Shown piece by piece: positions 8,798 to 16,800 of a stretch of DNA of 48,960 nucleotides. The position numbers and the translations under genes are program-made. Each line of letters starts with the position of its first letter. Position 1 is the first letter of the stretch. Origin of the DNA: DATDAW01 sp036525185 (lineage in GTDB: Bacteria > Verrucomicrobiota > Verrucomicrobiia > Chthoniobacterales > DASVRZ01); NCBI GenBank assembly GCA_036525185.1, contig DATDAW010000005.1, positions 1 to 48,960 of the forward strand, given 5' to 3'. The notes beneath the pieces were generated by a model. The model worked only from the letters and a program-made list of their open reading frames with translations. It did not search any database and was not told the DNA's origin.

Positions 8798-9340
8798 TCA
8801 AAGTTTTAGCGTTTTCAGAAACGCTTCGCGCGACTCCGGCAGCTTGCCGAAATGATGCAATAACTCCCGCGACGCGTGCTCCGATTTGCCGCTTGGAGGC
8901 GTAATGCCCGAAAAACGGCAGACCTCCATCTCCAAAAACTGCAGTGTTTTGCGGTCGGGCCGGTTGTATTCGAGAAAACCCAGAGCGCGCCGGACGAGGT
9001 CGAAGAGCTCCGGTGCAGGGTGGTCTGGTTCAGTGACCCATTCGGCCAATCCGGCGGCATATGCAGCAAAAAGCAGCTTCGTGTAATCCGTGCGAATGTT
9101 GGAGAAAGGCTCAACCAACCGCACCTCGGTGAGTGTGTGCAAATCTCCCCGTTTGCTCCGGACCACGGTAATGTCGCACAGATAAAACAAGTCGATGTGC
9201 CCAGCGAACGCGCTTTTTCCCCGCCTAGCGCCTTTCGCGACCGTTTTGATCCGCCCCGCTGTCTCCGTCAGCCATGTGACGATGAGACTCGTCTCGGTGA
9301 GCCGAGTCTTGCGGAGAACGATAGCTCGGGTCGACTCCAT
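8798..9340 (-). CDS. recO: DNA repair protein RecO, short form
   Basis: RecO helps load RecA onto SSB-coated gaps. The N-terminal OB fold is visible (MESTRAIVLRKTRLTETSLI, GRIKTVAKGARR, FYLCDITVV), followed by the helical domain with FAAYAAGLAEWVTEPDHPAPELFDLV. At 180 residues it is clearly shorter than typical RecO (about 230-250). It lacks the usual C-terminal Cys-x2-Cys zinc region, keeping only VCRFSGITPPSG, where the family usually has a conserved FxxLxxxGxxP. The stop is followed directly by the lysA upstream region, so this may be a natural short form. It lies downstream of der on the same strand. Confidence 0.85.
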   Translation of the reverse strand: MESTRAIVLRKTRLTETSLIVTWLTETAGRIKTVAKGARRGKSAFAGHIDLFYLCDITVVRSKRGDLHTLTEVRLVEPFSNIRTDYTKLLFAAYAAGLAEWVTEPDHPAPELFDLVRRALGFLEYNRPDRKTLQFLEMEVCRFSGITPPSGKSEHASRELLHHFGKLPESREAFLKTLKL

Positions 9341-9403
9341 GGGTTAAAGGCAGAACGGTGCTTAGGCACTTTAGGTCCGTCTTCTGCATTCTGCATTCAT
9401 CCT

Positions 9404-10768
9404 TCACACCGGTCCGGGTGTCGTGTGTTCACGCTCGCGGAGCTTTAGCAAGACAGGCAAACCTTCGTACGGAATTTCTGCGCGCAGCTGATTTTCGAGA
9501 TATTTGGCGTAGGTCTGTGTCAGGGCGTCCGGCTTGTTAACGAAGAGAAGGAAACGCGGCACGGGAATTGCCGGTTCGAATTCCGGATCGATACGGGTGG
9601 CGTAATAAATTTTGAGGCGACGATTCCCGACGGCAGGCGGGGGGTGGGTGATCAGCGCATTTTTCAACAGCCGATTCAACGGGCCGGTGGTCAATTTCTG
9701 TTCCGATTGGCCGATAACTCGCTCCACACAGGCAAAAAAGTCGCCGAGCCGTTTTCCCGTTTTTGCCGAAACGAGTGCACGGGGCGCGTAATCGAGGAAG
9801 AACAGTTCCTCCCCAAGCATTTGCAAATAATCCCGGCGTGCTTGTTTGCCAGCTTCGTCAAGCAGGTCGGATTTATTGACGATAACGATGCACGGCTTCT
9901 CGGCTTTTTGGATGAGCCCAGCGATTTTCTTGTCCTGGGCCGTTAAACCTGCCGAGGCATCGAGCACAAGAACGCAGAGGTCGGCACGCTCAATGGTCTT
10001 CTCCGACCGGATCACCGAAAAAACCTCAACCGATGTGTCGTGTTTGGATCGGTGTCGGATGCCCGCGGTATCGATGAGGACGTAGTCGCGGTTGCCGAGC
10101 CGGTAGGGAATATCAATGGCATCACGTGTCGTGCCCGCGACGTCGCTCACAATGGTCCGGCGATCGTCAAGAATCGCATTGATGAGGGACGATTTGCCCA
10201 CATTTGGCCGGCCCACGAGTGCAAGTTTGATCGGACGTGGGCCAGGCGGACTGGAATCCGTCTCAGACGCGGGGAGCAGCGCTTCAATCCGTTGGATGAG
10301 GGGGTCCAGGCCGCGATTGTGCTCCGCGCTTACTGGGAAAGTCACAAAGCCCAGCCCGGAAAAGGTGTCTTCCCTTCCATCATGTTTTTCGTGATCGACT
10401 TTGTTGACCACCAGCAACACTGGCTTTTGAGACCGGCGCAAAATTCGCGCCAGCTCCTGATCGGCCGGTGTAAATCCCGCTGTTCCATCAACGACGAACA
10501 AAATGATCGCCGCACTTTCCATTGCCAGCTCTGCCTCGGCACGCACGGCATCATCGAAGTTGTCGTTGATGGCGCTGATGATTCCGCCGGTGTCAATGAC
10601 TTCAAACGGGACACTTCCTTTCTTGCAGAGCGCAGTGAGGCGATCCCGCGTCACGCCTGGTTGATCATGGACGATCGCGATTCGTTTTCCTGCTAGCCGA
10701 TTGAAAAGCGCGGATTTCCCGACGTTCGGGCGTCCGACGATGGCGACGAGTGGATAGGGCTGACTCAT
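9404..10768 (-). CDS. der: Ribosome-associated GTPase Der (EngA)
   Basis: Essential GTPase needed for 50S ribosome assembly. It has two G domains in tandem: GRPNVGKS at residues 12-19 with DTGG, and a second GRPNVGKS near 185 with DTAGIRHRS, plus NKVD and NKSD specificity motifs. A C-terminal KH-like domain follows and ends in a short charged tail. The 454 residues are standard. Its start overlaps the end of pgsA by 4 bases (ATGA), so the two are translationally coupled. Confidence 0.97.
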   Translation of the reverse strand: MSQPYPLVAIVGRPNVGKSALFNRLAGKRIAIVHDQPGVTRDRLTALCKKGSVPFEVIDTGGIISAINDNFDDAVRAEAELAMESAAIILFVVDGTAGFTPADQELARILRRSQKPVLLVVNKVDHEKHDGREDTFSGLGFVTFPVSAEHNRGLDPLIQRIEALLPASETDSSPPGPRPIKLALVGRPNVGKSSLINAILDDRRTIVSDVAGTTRDAIDIPYRLGNRDYVLIDTAGIRHRSKHDTSVEVFSVIRSEKTIERADLCVLVLDASAGLTAQDKKIAGLIQKAEKPCIVIVNKSDLLDEAGKQARRDYLQMLGEELFFLDYAPRALVSAKTGKRLGDFFACVERVIGQSEQKLTTGPLNRLLKNALITHPPPAVGNRRLKIYYATRIDPEFEPAIPVPRFLLFVNKPDALTQTYAKYLENQLRAEIPYEGLPVLLKLREREHTTPGPV

Positions 10769-11343
10769 GATGCTGATGCTGCTGGCGGATGAGAGAGCTG
10801 CCGCAGGCCGTCCAGGATGTAGCCGATTCCAGACACAAGCACAAATCCGCCTGCTGCAAAAATCGGCCAGAGATGATTTGGCAACTGCAGCATTGTCCAG
10901 CTGATGGCGATCATTTGCAGCATGGTTGCGATCTTGCCAGAAACGCTCGGTTTGATGTGCACGTTGCCATTGATTACGTGAAGCAGCGCAGTTCCTGTCA
11001 CGACCACGACATCACGCGCAATTACCAACACCACAAACCAAATCGGCAGTTCATACTCCCAGTTGGCCACAGCCAGTGTGATCAACGCCGCCAGCAGCAG
11101 TCCTTTATCCGCAATCGGATCTAAAATAACTCCCAATTTGCTGATTTGATTAAATCTACGGGCGATAAAGCCGTCAATTCCATCGCTGAGCGACGCGACG
11201 AGGAAAACGCCCAGCGCCGTATAACGCATCCATTCCTTGGGTTCTCCGCGGTCTACGCTTTGGCCGTAATAGCAGGCGATCATCACGAAAACTGGAACCA
11301 AAAAAATTCGAAAAAGGGTGATTCTGTTCGCCAAGGTGAGCAT
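10765..11343 (-). CDS. pgsA: CDP-diacylglycerol--glycerol-3-phosphate phosphatidyltransferase
   Basis: Makes phosphatidylglycerophosphate from CDP-diacylglycerol and glycerol-3-phosphate at the inner membrane. The 192-residue protein has several hydrophobic segments and the CDP-alcohol phosphotransferase signature DG-x2-AR-x8-G-x3-D-x3-D, seen as DGFIARRFNQISKLGVILD continuing into PIAD. The N-terminal MLTLANRITLFRI is typical of PgsA. The 4-base overlap with der indicates one transcript. Another CDP-alcohol transferase specificity is possible, but size and N-terminus favour PgsA. Confidence 0.9.
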   Translation of the reverse strand: MLTLANRITLFRIFLVPVFVMIACYYGQSVDRGEPKEWMRYTALGVFLVASLSDGIDGFIARRFNQISKLGVILDPIADKGLLLAALITLAVANWEYELPIWFVVLVIARDVVVVTGTALLHVINGNVHIKPSVSGKIATMLQMIAISWTMLQLPNHLWPIFAAGGFVLVSGIGYILDGLRQLSHPPAASAS

Positions 11344-11477
11344 CGCGCTCCAGCATACGTGCGAATCAACGCTGCGAAAAGGGACGGCTCTGGACGTTTG
11401 TCGCCCGCTTGGATTTTTCGCGTGATCCCCGCAGAAAAAAGTAGCAAGGATTGCGACGCTGTTAACTCCCTCTCCCT

Positions 11478-12770
11478 ATGAAAGTTCTCCCCTGTTTGTT
11501 CTCGTTTGCCGTTTTGTCTGTGGTTTGTCCCCTGGCGAGTCGTGCCATGGAGCCGGCGCCCCAAGACATCAATTCCGCGCTCGGCGCGGAGCTTTTTGCC
11601 GATGACTCGTTGTGGGATGACGACGCGTCCGTAGCGGCCGGACGATTGAAATGGCCGCAGGAGTCCGCAACGAAAGATCAGGCCAGTTTTCGACTTTATC
11701 CGAGTGTGGATGCGAAGTTTGCCGGCGCCCACCCCTATTCGCTGGCGCTCTACGCGGCGGGCGGCAAACCTGACCGAGTATCGATTGTTTTCGCAAACAA
11801 GGGCGATTTTGGAAATTATTTCAGAATTGCCTCCGGGCTGGCTGTCGCGAGAGGTTCTGAACGTTCGGCTTTGCAACGTCAGGCGAAGGAAGTGCTCCAG
11901 GATTTTCCCAAAGCCCTCGATGCTGACGCCAAGGCGGTGGCTGATGCCCTCACACGAATCGTTGGTCCGTCCGAAGCCGCCCGGCTTTCGCTGGACGGTG
12001 TGAGCAACGACAAAGTCAGCCGCTGGAATTGGAAGGGGCACGCTTTTTTGCTTGCTGAGCGTTCGGGCGGTTTTGTCGGTCTGCAAATCGTTCCTGCAGC
12101 CAGCCTTGATGAGAAAATCGGGATCGTCCGTCAGCGCGACGCGGACTTGAAGACCAAGCTTCGTAGTCAGCTTCAGCAGAGAATTAACGGCGATGTTGTC
12201 ATCGGCGAATTGCCAATGGTGAATCAGGGGCCGAAGGGCTTTTGCGTTCCCGCGACCATGGAGCGCTGTTTCCGGTATCTCGGTATTCCGGCAGACATGT
12301 ATGTGCTTGCGCTCAAGGCGCAGACGGGCATGGGCGGCGGTACTGGCGCGGAAGATATTTTCGCGGCAGCCAGCGGGCTGGCACGCGCCTATGGACGGCG
12401 TTTCGAGAAAATCCCCGCCAATTTGCGAATCAACAGCATTGCAAAGTCCATTGACGATGGACTCCCCATCCTCTGGGGCATGAACGCCCGTGACGACCTC
12501 GAACGGGACATCACCGATCGTAGTGTCCAGCGCCAGACAATGACCGATCCTATCGCGTGGAAAAAGCTGCTCAAAAACGTCAAAAGGCCGAAACCCCACC
12601 GAGGCGACGAGCTGTCATCGGGCCACATGTGCCTCATCATCGGCTACAACAAAACAACCGATGAAATCGCGATCTCCGATTCGTGGGGGCCGGAGTTTGC
12701 CGAGCGGTGGATGACCGAAGACGAACTTGCTGCGATGAACGAGGGTTACGCGGCAGTGATAGGCTTTTGA
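11478..12770 (+). CDS. Secreted C39-like cysteine peptidase
   Basis: Putative papain-fold peptidase of 430 residues with an N-terminal signal peptide (about 1-23, ending ASRA). The first 220 residues are a lineage-specific region with no recognised domain. The C-terminal part fits the peptidase C39-like pattern: Cys256 in KGFCVPATMERC after PMVNQGP, His383 in SSGHMCLIIGYN and Asp401 in ISDSWGPEF. It is transcribed divergently from pgsA and convergently with the unknown membrane protein gene. No ABC exporter lies next to it, so bacteriocin leader processing is unlikely; envelope or nutrient proteolysis is more plausible. Confidence 0.75.
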   Translation: MKVLPCLFSFAVLSVVCPLASRAMEPAPQDINSALGAELFADDSLWDDDASVAAGRLKWPQESATKDQASFRLYPSVDAKFAGAHPYSLALYAAGGKPDRVSIVFANKGDFGNYFRIASGLAVARGSERSALQRQAKEVLQDFPKALDADAKAVADALTRIVGPSEAARLSLDGVSNDKVSRWNWKGHAFLLAERSGGFVGLQIVPAASLDEKIGIVRQRDADLKTKLRSQLQQRINGDVVIGELPMVNQGPKGFCVPATMERCFRYLGIPADMYVLALKAQTGMGGGTGAEDIFAAASGLARAYGRRFEKIPANLRINSIAKSIDDGLPILWGMNARDDLERDITDRSVQRQTMTDPIAWKKLLKNVKRPKPHRGDELSSGHMCLIIGYNKTTDEIAISDSWGPEFAERWMTEDELAAMNEGYAAVIGF

Positions 12771-12778
12771 GGTCAGAC

Positions 12779-12810
12779 GTCAGAACGCAGAAAGTATAAG
12801 CCGTTCTGAC
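12779..12810. terminator. Hairpin between convergent genes
   Basis: Perfect 9-base inverted repeat (GTCAGAACG / CGTTCTGAC) with a 14-base loop, followed by TTTC on the plus strand. It fills most of the 53-base gap between the C39-like peptidase gene and the oppositely oriented membrane protein gene. The sequence also resembles the GCAGAA-type spacer elements seen elsewhere in the window. Confidence 0.5.
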
Positions 12811-12823
12811 TTTCAACTTCCCA

Positions 12824-14347
12824 TCAAGGCGCCGTCACTTCCCGGACGAATACGTTCAATTGCCCATTTTCTCCACGGCGCACGCTGGTGATCTGGAATG
12901 GACGGCTGGAGCCGCGGCTAACTTGGGAACCTTCTTTCGGTGGGGTAAGGCCGGGCGGGAAATCTACAATGATGCGTGTTTTTCCTGCGGAGGCGTTGCG
13001 GAGAACGGCGCGGGAGTCCCCACGAACCGTAACGACGAAGTCGCCCTGCAAGTAAGTAGTCGCGGCGGGACCTCCCTGATCAGCCATGGATTCCAGGTCG
13101 GGCACATTGACCAATCTGCCACGAGGCATCTGGCCTGGGGCATAGGTTCTCCAGGTTTTGTCCTCAGGAACCTGGGCCGAAGCCGAAGTAATAACGGGCT
13201 TGGGCGTTCCGGCGTCGGCCAATTGCGTGGGCGTCGCGCTCGCGGCGGACTTGGGCTTGGATGGGTAAACCGGTATCGCCTTTAAGACCATCATCGGTGT
13301 CGCGCTTGGCGTTGCCTGGGCGATCGCGGGGGTGGGGGTAGGGGACGCGGCTTTTACCCCTTTCGCGAGTTTGGAAATCGGCAGCGGCGTTCCTCCCGCG
13401 ACGGGTAAAGCGCGTGCGATGCGGGTGACGCTTAGGTCCGGCGTAGGACCGGTGCGTGCGAGAACAGGTGTTTTGGAGACGCCATCCGCGGCATTCACGC
13501 CGGGAGCCGTCTTGGCAAGAAAGGCTTCGTGATTTTCCTGGACGCTTTCCAGACTATCCCCACGGATCACGGGCAATTCGGCGACGAGGTTGAGGTCTTC
13601 CGGCGGAGACAACCGAACGTCGCGGCCTTCTCCGAGCCCATAAGAATCATAATTGATCGGCACAACGGTGAATTGCAGTCGGCCATCCGACAGTTTTTCA
13701 ATATGAACGACGGCTGACAAATCATAGGTGCGCTGTAGTTTCACTTCGATACCAGTGGCTAGCATCGAGGCGAGTGCATCCGTGAATTCAGGTGTTGCCG
13801 GATAAAACTGCTCGATCAGAACCTTGGAGTCTTCGGTGGATTTTGCCAGCGCGACGTATCCAGAGGTGATGAAATCCTTCGCCCCGAGTGCCCGCGCTGC
13901 GAGGACGCTGAAACTGCCCGTGATGTAGGGGATCATCAGGTGCTTGTCCGTGTAGTTTCGTAGGTACGCCCGCAGCAAATCCTGGTTGAACTCTGCGAGT
14001 TTGCCATTGGGCATTTCGTTGAAGAACTTGAACGCCGATTGTGCGGAATAGAACTTGCCCACTGGCGCAGCAACCGGCGAAAAGCGTTTCGGCGGATCGA
14101 GTTTGTTCAGCTTTCGAAGCAACGCGTAACTCGTGGCGTTTTCCGGGTGGTCAAAAATATAAAAACTGCCGATCCAGCAGGCAAAAGCCACCCCGATAAG
14201 AAGAAGTATGAAAACCGTCCAGCCAAAGAGGCTGTCAGGCGATTCTTTTTTTGTGACGCGTTTTCGGGGAGCCCGCGTGCTGTAAAGCTCCGCGCCCGGC
14301 GCGGATTTGGTTTTGCGCCGGCTGGACGTAAGATTGAGACGCTTCAC
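12824..14347 (-). CDS. Unknown bitopic membrane protein with Pro/Thr-rich linker
   Basis: I do not recognise this 507-residue protein. It has a strongly basic cytoplasmic N-terminus (1-40), one transmembrane helix (about 42-63, LFGWTVFILLLIGVAFACWI) and a large external region. Residues about 95-290 look like a folded globular domain with mixed helix and strand. Residues about 290-390 are rich in Pro, Thr, Ala and Ser and look disordered. A C-terminal segment (about 420-507) looks beta-rich (YLQGDFVVTVRGDSRAVLR, PFQITSVRRGENGQLNVFV). The start overlaps the stop of the IscA-type gene by 4 bases, so they share a transcript. Confidence 0.6.
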   Translation of the reverse strand: MKRLNLTSSRRKTKSAPGAELYSTRAPRKRVTKKESPDSLFGWTVFILLLIGVAFACWIGSFYIFDHPENATSYALLRKLNKLDPPKRFSPVAAPVGKFYSAQSAFKFFNEMPNGKLAEFNQDLLRAYLRNYTDKHLMIPYITGSFSVLAARALGAKDFITSGYVALAKSTEDSKVLIEQFYPATPEFTDALASMLATGIEVKLQRTYDLSAVVHIEKLSDGRLQFTVVPINYDSYGLGEGRDVRLSPPEDLNLVAELPVIRGDSLESVQENHEAFLAKTAPGVNAADGVSKTPVLARTGPTPDLSVTRIARALPVAGGTPLPISKLAKGVKAASPTPTPAIAQATPSATPMMVLKAIPVYPSKPKSAASATPTQLADAGTPKPVITSASAQVPEDKTWRTYAPGQMPRGRLVNVPDLESMADQGGPAATTYLQGDFVVTVRGDSRAVLRNASAGKTRIIVDFPPGLTPPKEGSQVSRGSSRPFQITSVRRGENGQLNVFVREVTAP

Positions 14348-14694
14348 TGGGCGGCCGAGGCGGTTTCGCTGGCAGGTTCAAACGACGTTCCGCAACCGCA
14401 ACTCCGTGTTGCGTTGGGATTCTGAATGCGAAAACCGGTTCCCGCGAGGTCATCGCAGTAATCGATCGTTGATCCCTTCAGGAAACTTGAACTTGCCTCA
14501 TCGATGAGCACTCGCACGCCGCCTTTTTCAATCGTTGTATCACCCGCTTGAGCCGAATCGAGCGACATGTCGTATTGCAACCCCGCACATCCCCCTTTGC
14601 TGATAGCAATCCGCAAGCCCTGCGAACCAGCGACTTCACGATCTTTGAGAAGCGATTGGAGGTGCGAAACAGCGTTATCGGTGATGGTGATCAT
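14344..14694 (-). CDS. IscA/ErpA-type iron-sulfur carrier
   Basis: A-type Fe-S cluster carrier of 116 residues that delivers clusters to apo-enzymes. The three ligand cysteines are present: Cys36 in SKGGCAGLQY and Cys99/Cys101 in RSCGCGTSF. Sequence and length fit the HesB/IscA/ErpA family; which member cannot be decided. It is divergent from mutL and overlaps the downstream membrane protein gene by 4 bases. Fe-S clients in this window include the sulfite reductase hemoprotein and the IscR-like regulator. No IscS or IscU is nearby. Confidence 0.92.
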   Translation of the reverse strand: MITITDNAVSHLQSLLKDREVAGSQGLRIAISKGGCAGLQYDMSLDSAQAGDTTIEKGGVRVLIDEASSSFLKGSTIDYCDDLAGTGFRIQNPNATRSCGCGTSFEPASETASAAQ

Positions 14695-14782
14695 CTTTGG
14701 AAGCGAAGGGTAAATATTCCCACTGCGAAGTCAATTCGCGCACTATATCGTTCCCCAACTTTACGCTTGTTCCCGCCGTGAT

Positions 14783-14911
14783 CCAATTTTCGATTTTGGA
14801 TTGGTGGTTTGCATTTCAGAAATAATTGAACAGCTATAGCGGCCGCACCATTCTCGATTTTCGACTAAGCGCGCGCTTTCAGGCAATCGAGAAATCCGAA
14901 ATTCAATTTTT
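14783..14911. repeat. Degenerate GATTTTCGATT-type palindromic spacer element
   Basis: The mutL upstream region contains ATCCAATTTTCGATTTTGGAT (14781-14801, imperfectly palindromic), then ATTCTCGATTTTCGACT, then a reverse-type copy GAGAAATCCGAAATTCAATT. The same word family recurs at 45363-45437. It lies immediately before the mutL ATG and creates an in-frame N-terminal extension that is probably not translated. Confidence 0.5.
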
Positions 14912-14915
14912 CACC

Positions 14916-16781
14916 ATGGGCCAGATTCAACTCCTCTCCGAAGAAGTAGCCAGCCAGGTGGCGGCTGGCGAGGTCGTTGAACGCCCCGCATCCGTGGTGA
15001 AGGAGCTCGTCGAAAACAGCCTGGACGCTGGAGCCCGCAGAATTGAAGTGCTCATCCGTCGTGGCGGTATTTCGCAGATCAAAGTCGTTGATGACGGAGC
15101 AGGGATGGATCGCGACGATGCTCTTTTGTGTTTGGAGCGTCACGCCACGAGTAAAATCCGGACAGGGAACGATTTGGCGTCCATTGCGACGCTCGGCTTT
15201 CGGGGCGAGGCGCTGCCGAGCATCGCCAGTGTTTCCCGCTTCCGTCTCAGTACACGTCCGCATGGGCAGGCCGAAGGGACGGAAATTCTCGTGTCCGGGG
15301 GGAAAATTGATGCCGTCCGGGCTGGTGGCGACGCGCCAGGAACGCAAATCGAAGTCCGTTCGCTGTTCTACAATCTGCCTGCACGCCGGAAATTCCTGCG
15401 AACGGAAAACACAGAAGCGAGCCATGTGGAGCATCACTTGCACTTGCAGGCGATTGGTCATCCCGGCGTGGCGTTTGTTTTCATAAAGGACGATCGCACT
15501 GCGTTGCAACTCCCTGCAGCGATGCGACTTGCGGATCGGATTCGCGACCTTTCCGGGGCCGAGTTGGTCGAGCAATTGGTCGAGATTGAGCCTATCGAAG
15601 AAGCCGGCTTGCGAGTTTCCGGTTTTTTCGGCAAACCGGGTGTGAGTCGCTCCACCCGCGCTCAGCAGATCGTTTTCGTGAATGGACGCGCCATTGAGAA
15701 TCCCACCGTCAACTACGGTTTGCGCGAAGGCTACCATACAGCGCTCATGAAGGGACAGCATCCGGTGACGTTTCTTTTTCTCGAAATGGACCCGGCCGTG
15801 GTCGACGTGAATGTCCATCCCGCGAAACGCGAAGTCCGTTTCCGGGATCCCAGTCTCGTTCGCGAAGTCATTGCGTCTGTCATCCGCAAGACATTGGAAA
15901 CCACTCGTCAAAGCTGGACCCGGCAATTTGCCGCACCGGTACATTCCGGACCGGCGCCGCCCATTTCCCAGGCGCCGGTCACCCCATTCTTTGCCGTTCC
16001 CACAACTCCGGCACTCCGAGCGTTTCCCACCCCTGAAGACACACGGGCTGATGTCGCTCCTGCTCCGGATTTCCGCATGGGCCCTCAAACCCCGCCTCCG
16101 CCGGACGCCACAGTTCCCGATCTGGCCTCCGAAATCGCCGCTTCTGCGCCGGAAGGAAACGGGCCAATCGCGTCTCTGCCTTCCGTTCGCAATCCAGAGG
16201 CGTCCAATTTCAAAATCCTTGGCGTTCTGGGAAAACTTTACGTGCTCATGGAGAACGCCAATGGTCTCGTCCTTGTGGACCAGCATGCGGCCCATGAACG
16301 GATTCTTTTCGAACAACTTCGCAGCCGCATGGAGACTCGGGGAGTCGCCTCGCAACGCCTTCTCATGCCGCTCACGTTGGCGGTTGCACCGCGGGACTCA
16401 GATTGGCTCACCCGCAATCTCGATACCCTCCAACGCATGGGCATTGGCATCGAAGAATTTGGTCCATCCACCTGGAAAATTGACGCCCTCCCATCTTTCA
16501 TCAAAACCAGCGACCCCCTCCAACTGGTCCGCCACCTCATCGACGACCTCCGAAGTGTCACTGCCCAGACGTCCAAACTGCGGTTGGGGGAAGACGTCAT
16601 TGCCAAGACCGTCTGCCGCCACGCCGTCAAGGCCAACGACACCCTGCGCCGGGAAGAATTGGTGCAACTCATCCGCGATCTGCTCGCCTGCGAATTACCG
16701 TATTGTTGTCCCCATGGACGCCCAACGATGATTCAAATGTCCTACGGCGAACTCGAGAAAAAATTCGGCCGGAAGGTCTGA
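14916..16781 (+). CDS. mutL: DNA mismatch repair protein MutL
   Basis: Links mismatch recognition by MutS to strand cleavage. The 621-residue protein has the GHKL ATPase domain: ELVENSLDAG with catalytic Glu30, DDGAGM at 59-64, RHATSKI and GFRGEAL at 94-100. A proline-rich linker covers about 340-425, and the C-terminal dimerisation domain carries the DQHA-x2-E-x4-E metal site at 455-466 (DQHAAHERILFE) and CPHGRP near the end. That motif marks the endonuclease class used by bacteria without MutH. I chose the ATG at 14916 because MGQIQLLSEEVASQVAAGEV is the normal start; a TTG 30 codons upstream lies in a spacer repeat. Confidence 0.97.
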   Translation: MGQIQLLSEEVASQVAAGEVVERPASVVKELVENSLDAGARRIEVLIRRGGISQIKVVDDGAGMDRDDALLCLERHATSKIRTGNDLASIATLGFRGEALPSIASVSRFRLSTRPHGQAEGTEILVSGGKIDAVRAGGDAPGTQIEVRSLFYNLPARRKFLRTENTEASHVEHHLHLQAIGHPGVAFVFIKDDRTALQLPAAMRLADRIRDLSGAELVEQLVEIEPIEEAGLRVSGFFGKPGVSRSTRAQQIVFVNGRAIENPTVNYGLREGYHTALMKGQHPVTFLFLEMDPAVVDVNVHPAKREVRFRDPSLVREVIASVIRKTLETTRQSWTRQFAAPVHSGPAPPISQAPVTPFFAVPTTPALRAFPTPEDTRADVAPAPDFRMGPQTPPPPDATVPDLASEIAASAPEGNGPIASLPSVRNPEASNFKILGVLGKLYVLMENANGLVLVDQHAAHERILFEQLRSRMETRGVASQRLLMPLTLAVAPRDSDWLTRNLDTLQRMGIGIEEFGPSTWKIDALPSFIKTSDPLQLVRHLIDDLRSVTAQTSKLRLGEDVIAKTVCRHAVKANDTLRREELVQLIRDLLACELPYCCPHGRPTMIQMSYGELEKKFGRKV

Positions 16782-16800
16782 GCTAAAAGCGTTCAAGGAC

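Noticed and set aside
11283..12599. Minus-strand open frame of 438 codons
   Set aside because: It runs antisense through the C39-like peptidase gene and over the pgsA start; no domain is recognisable.
11478..12770. C39-like peptidase as part of a bacteriocin export system
   Set aside because: The protein is secreted and not fused to an ABC exporter, and no exporter or small leader peptide gene lies nearby.
14865..16355. Minus-strand open frame of 496 codons
   Set aside because: Despite its length it is exactly antisense to mutL, which has all expected motifs; codon bias of mutL explains the lack of stops.
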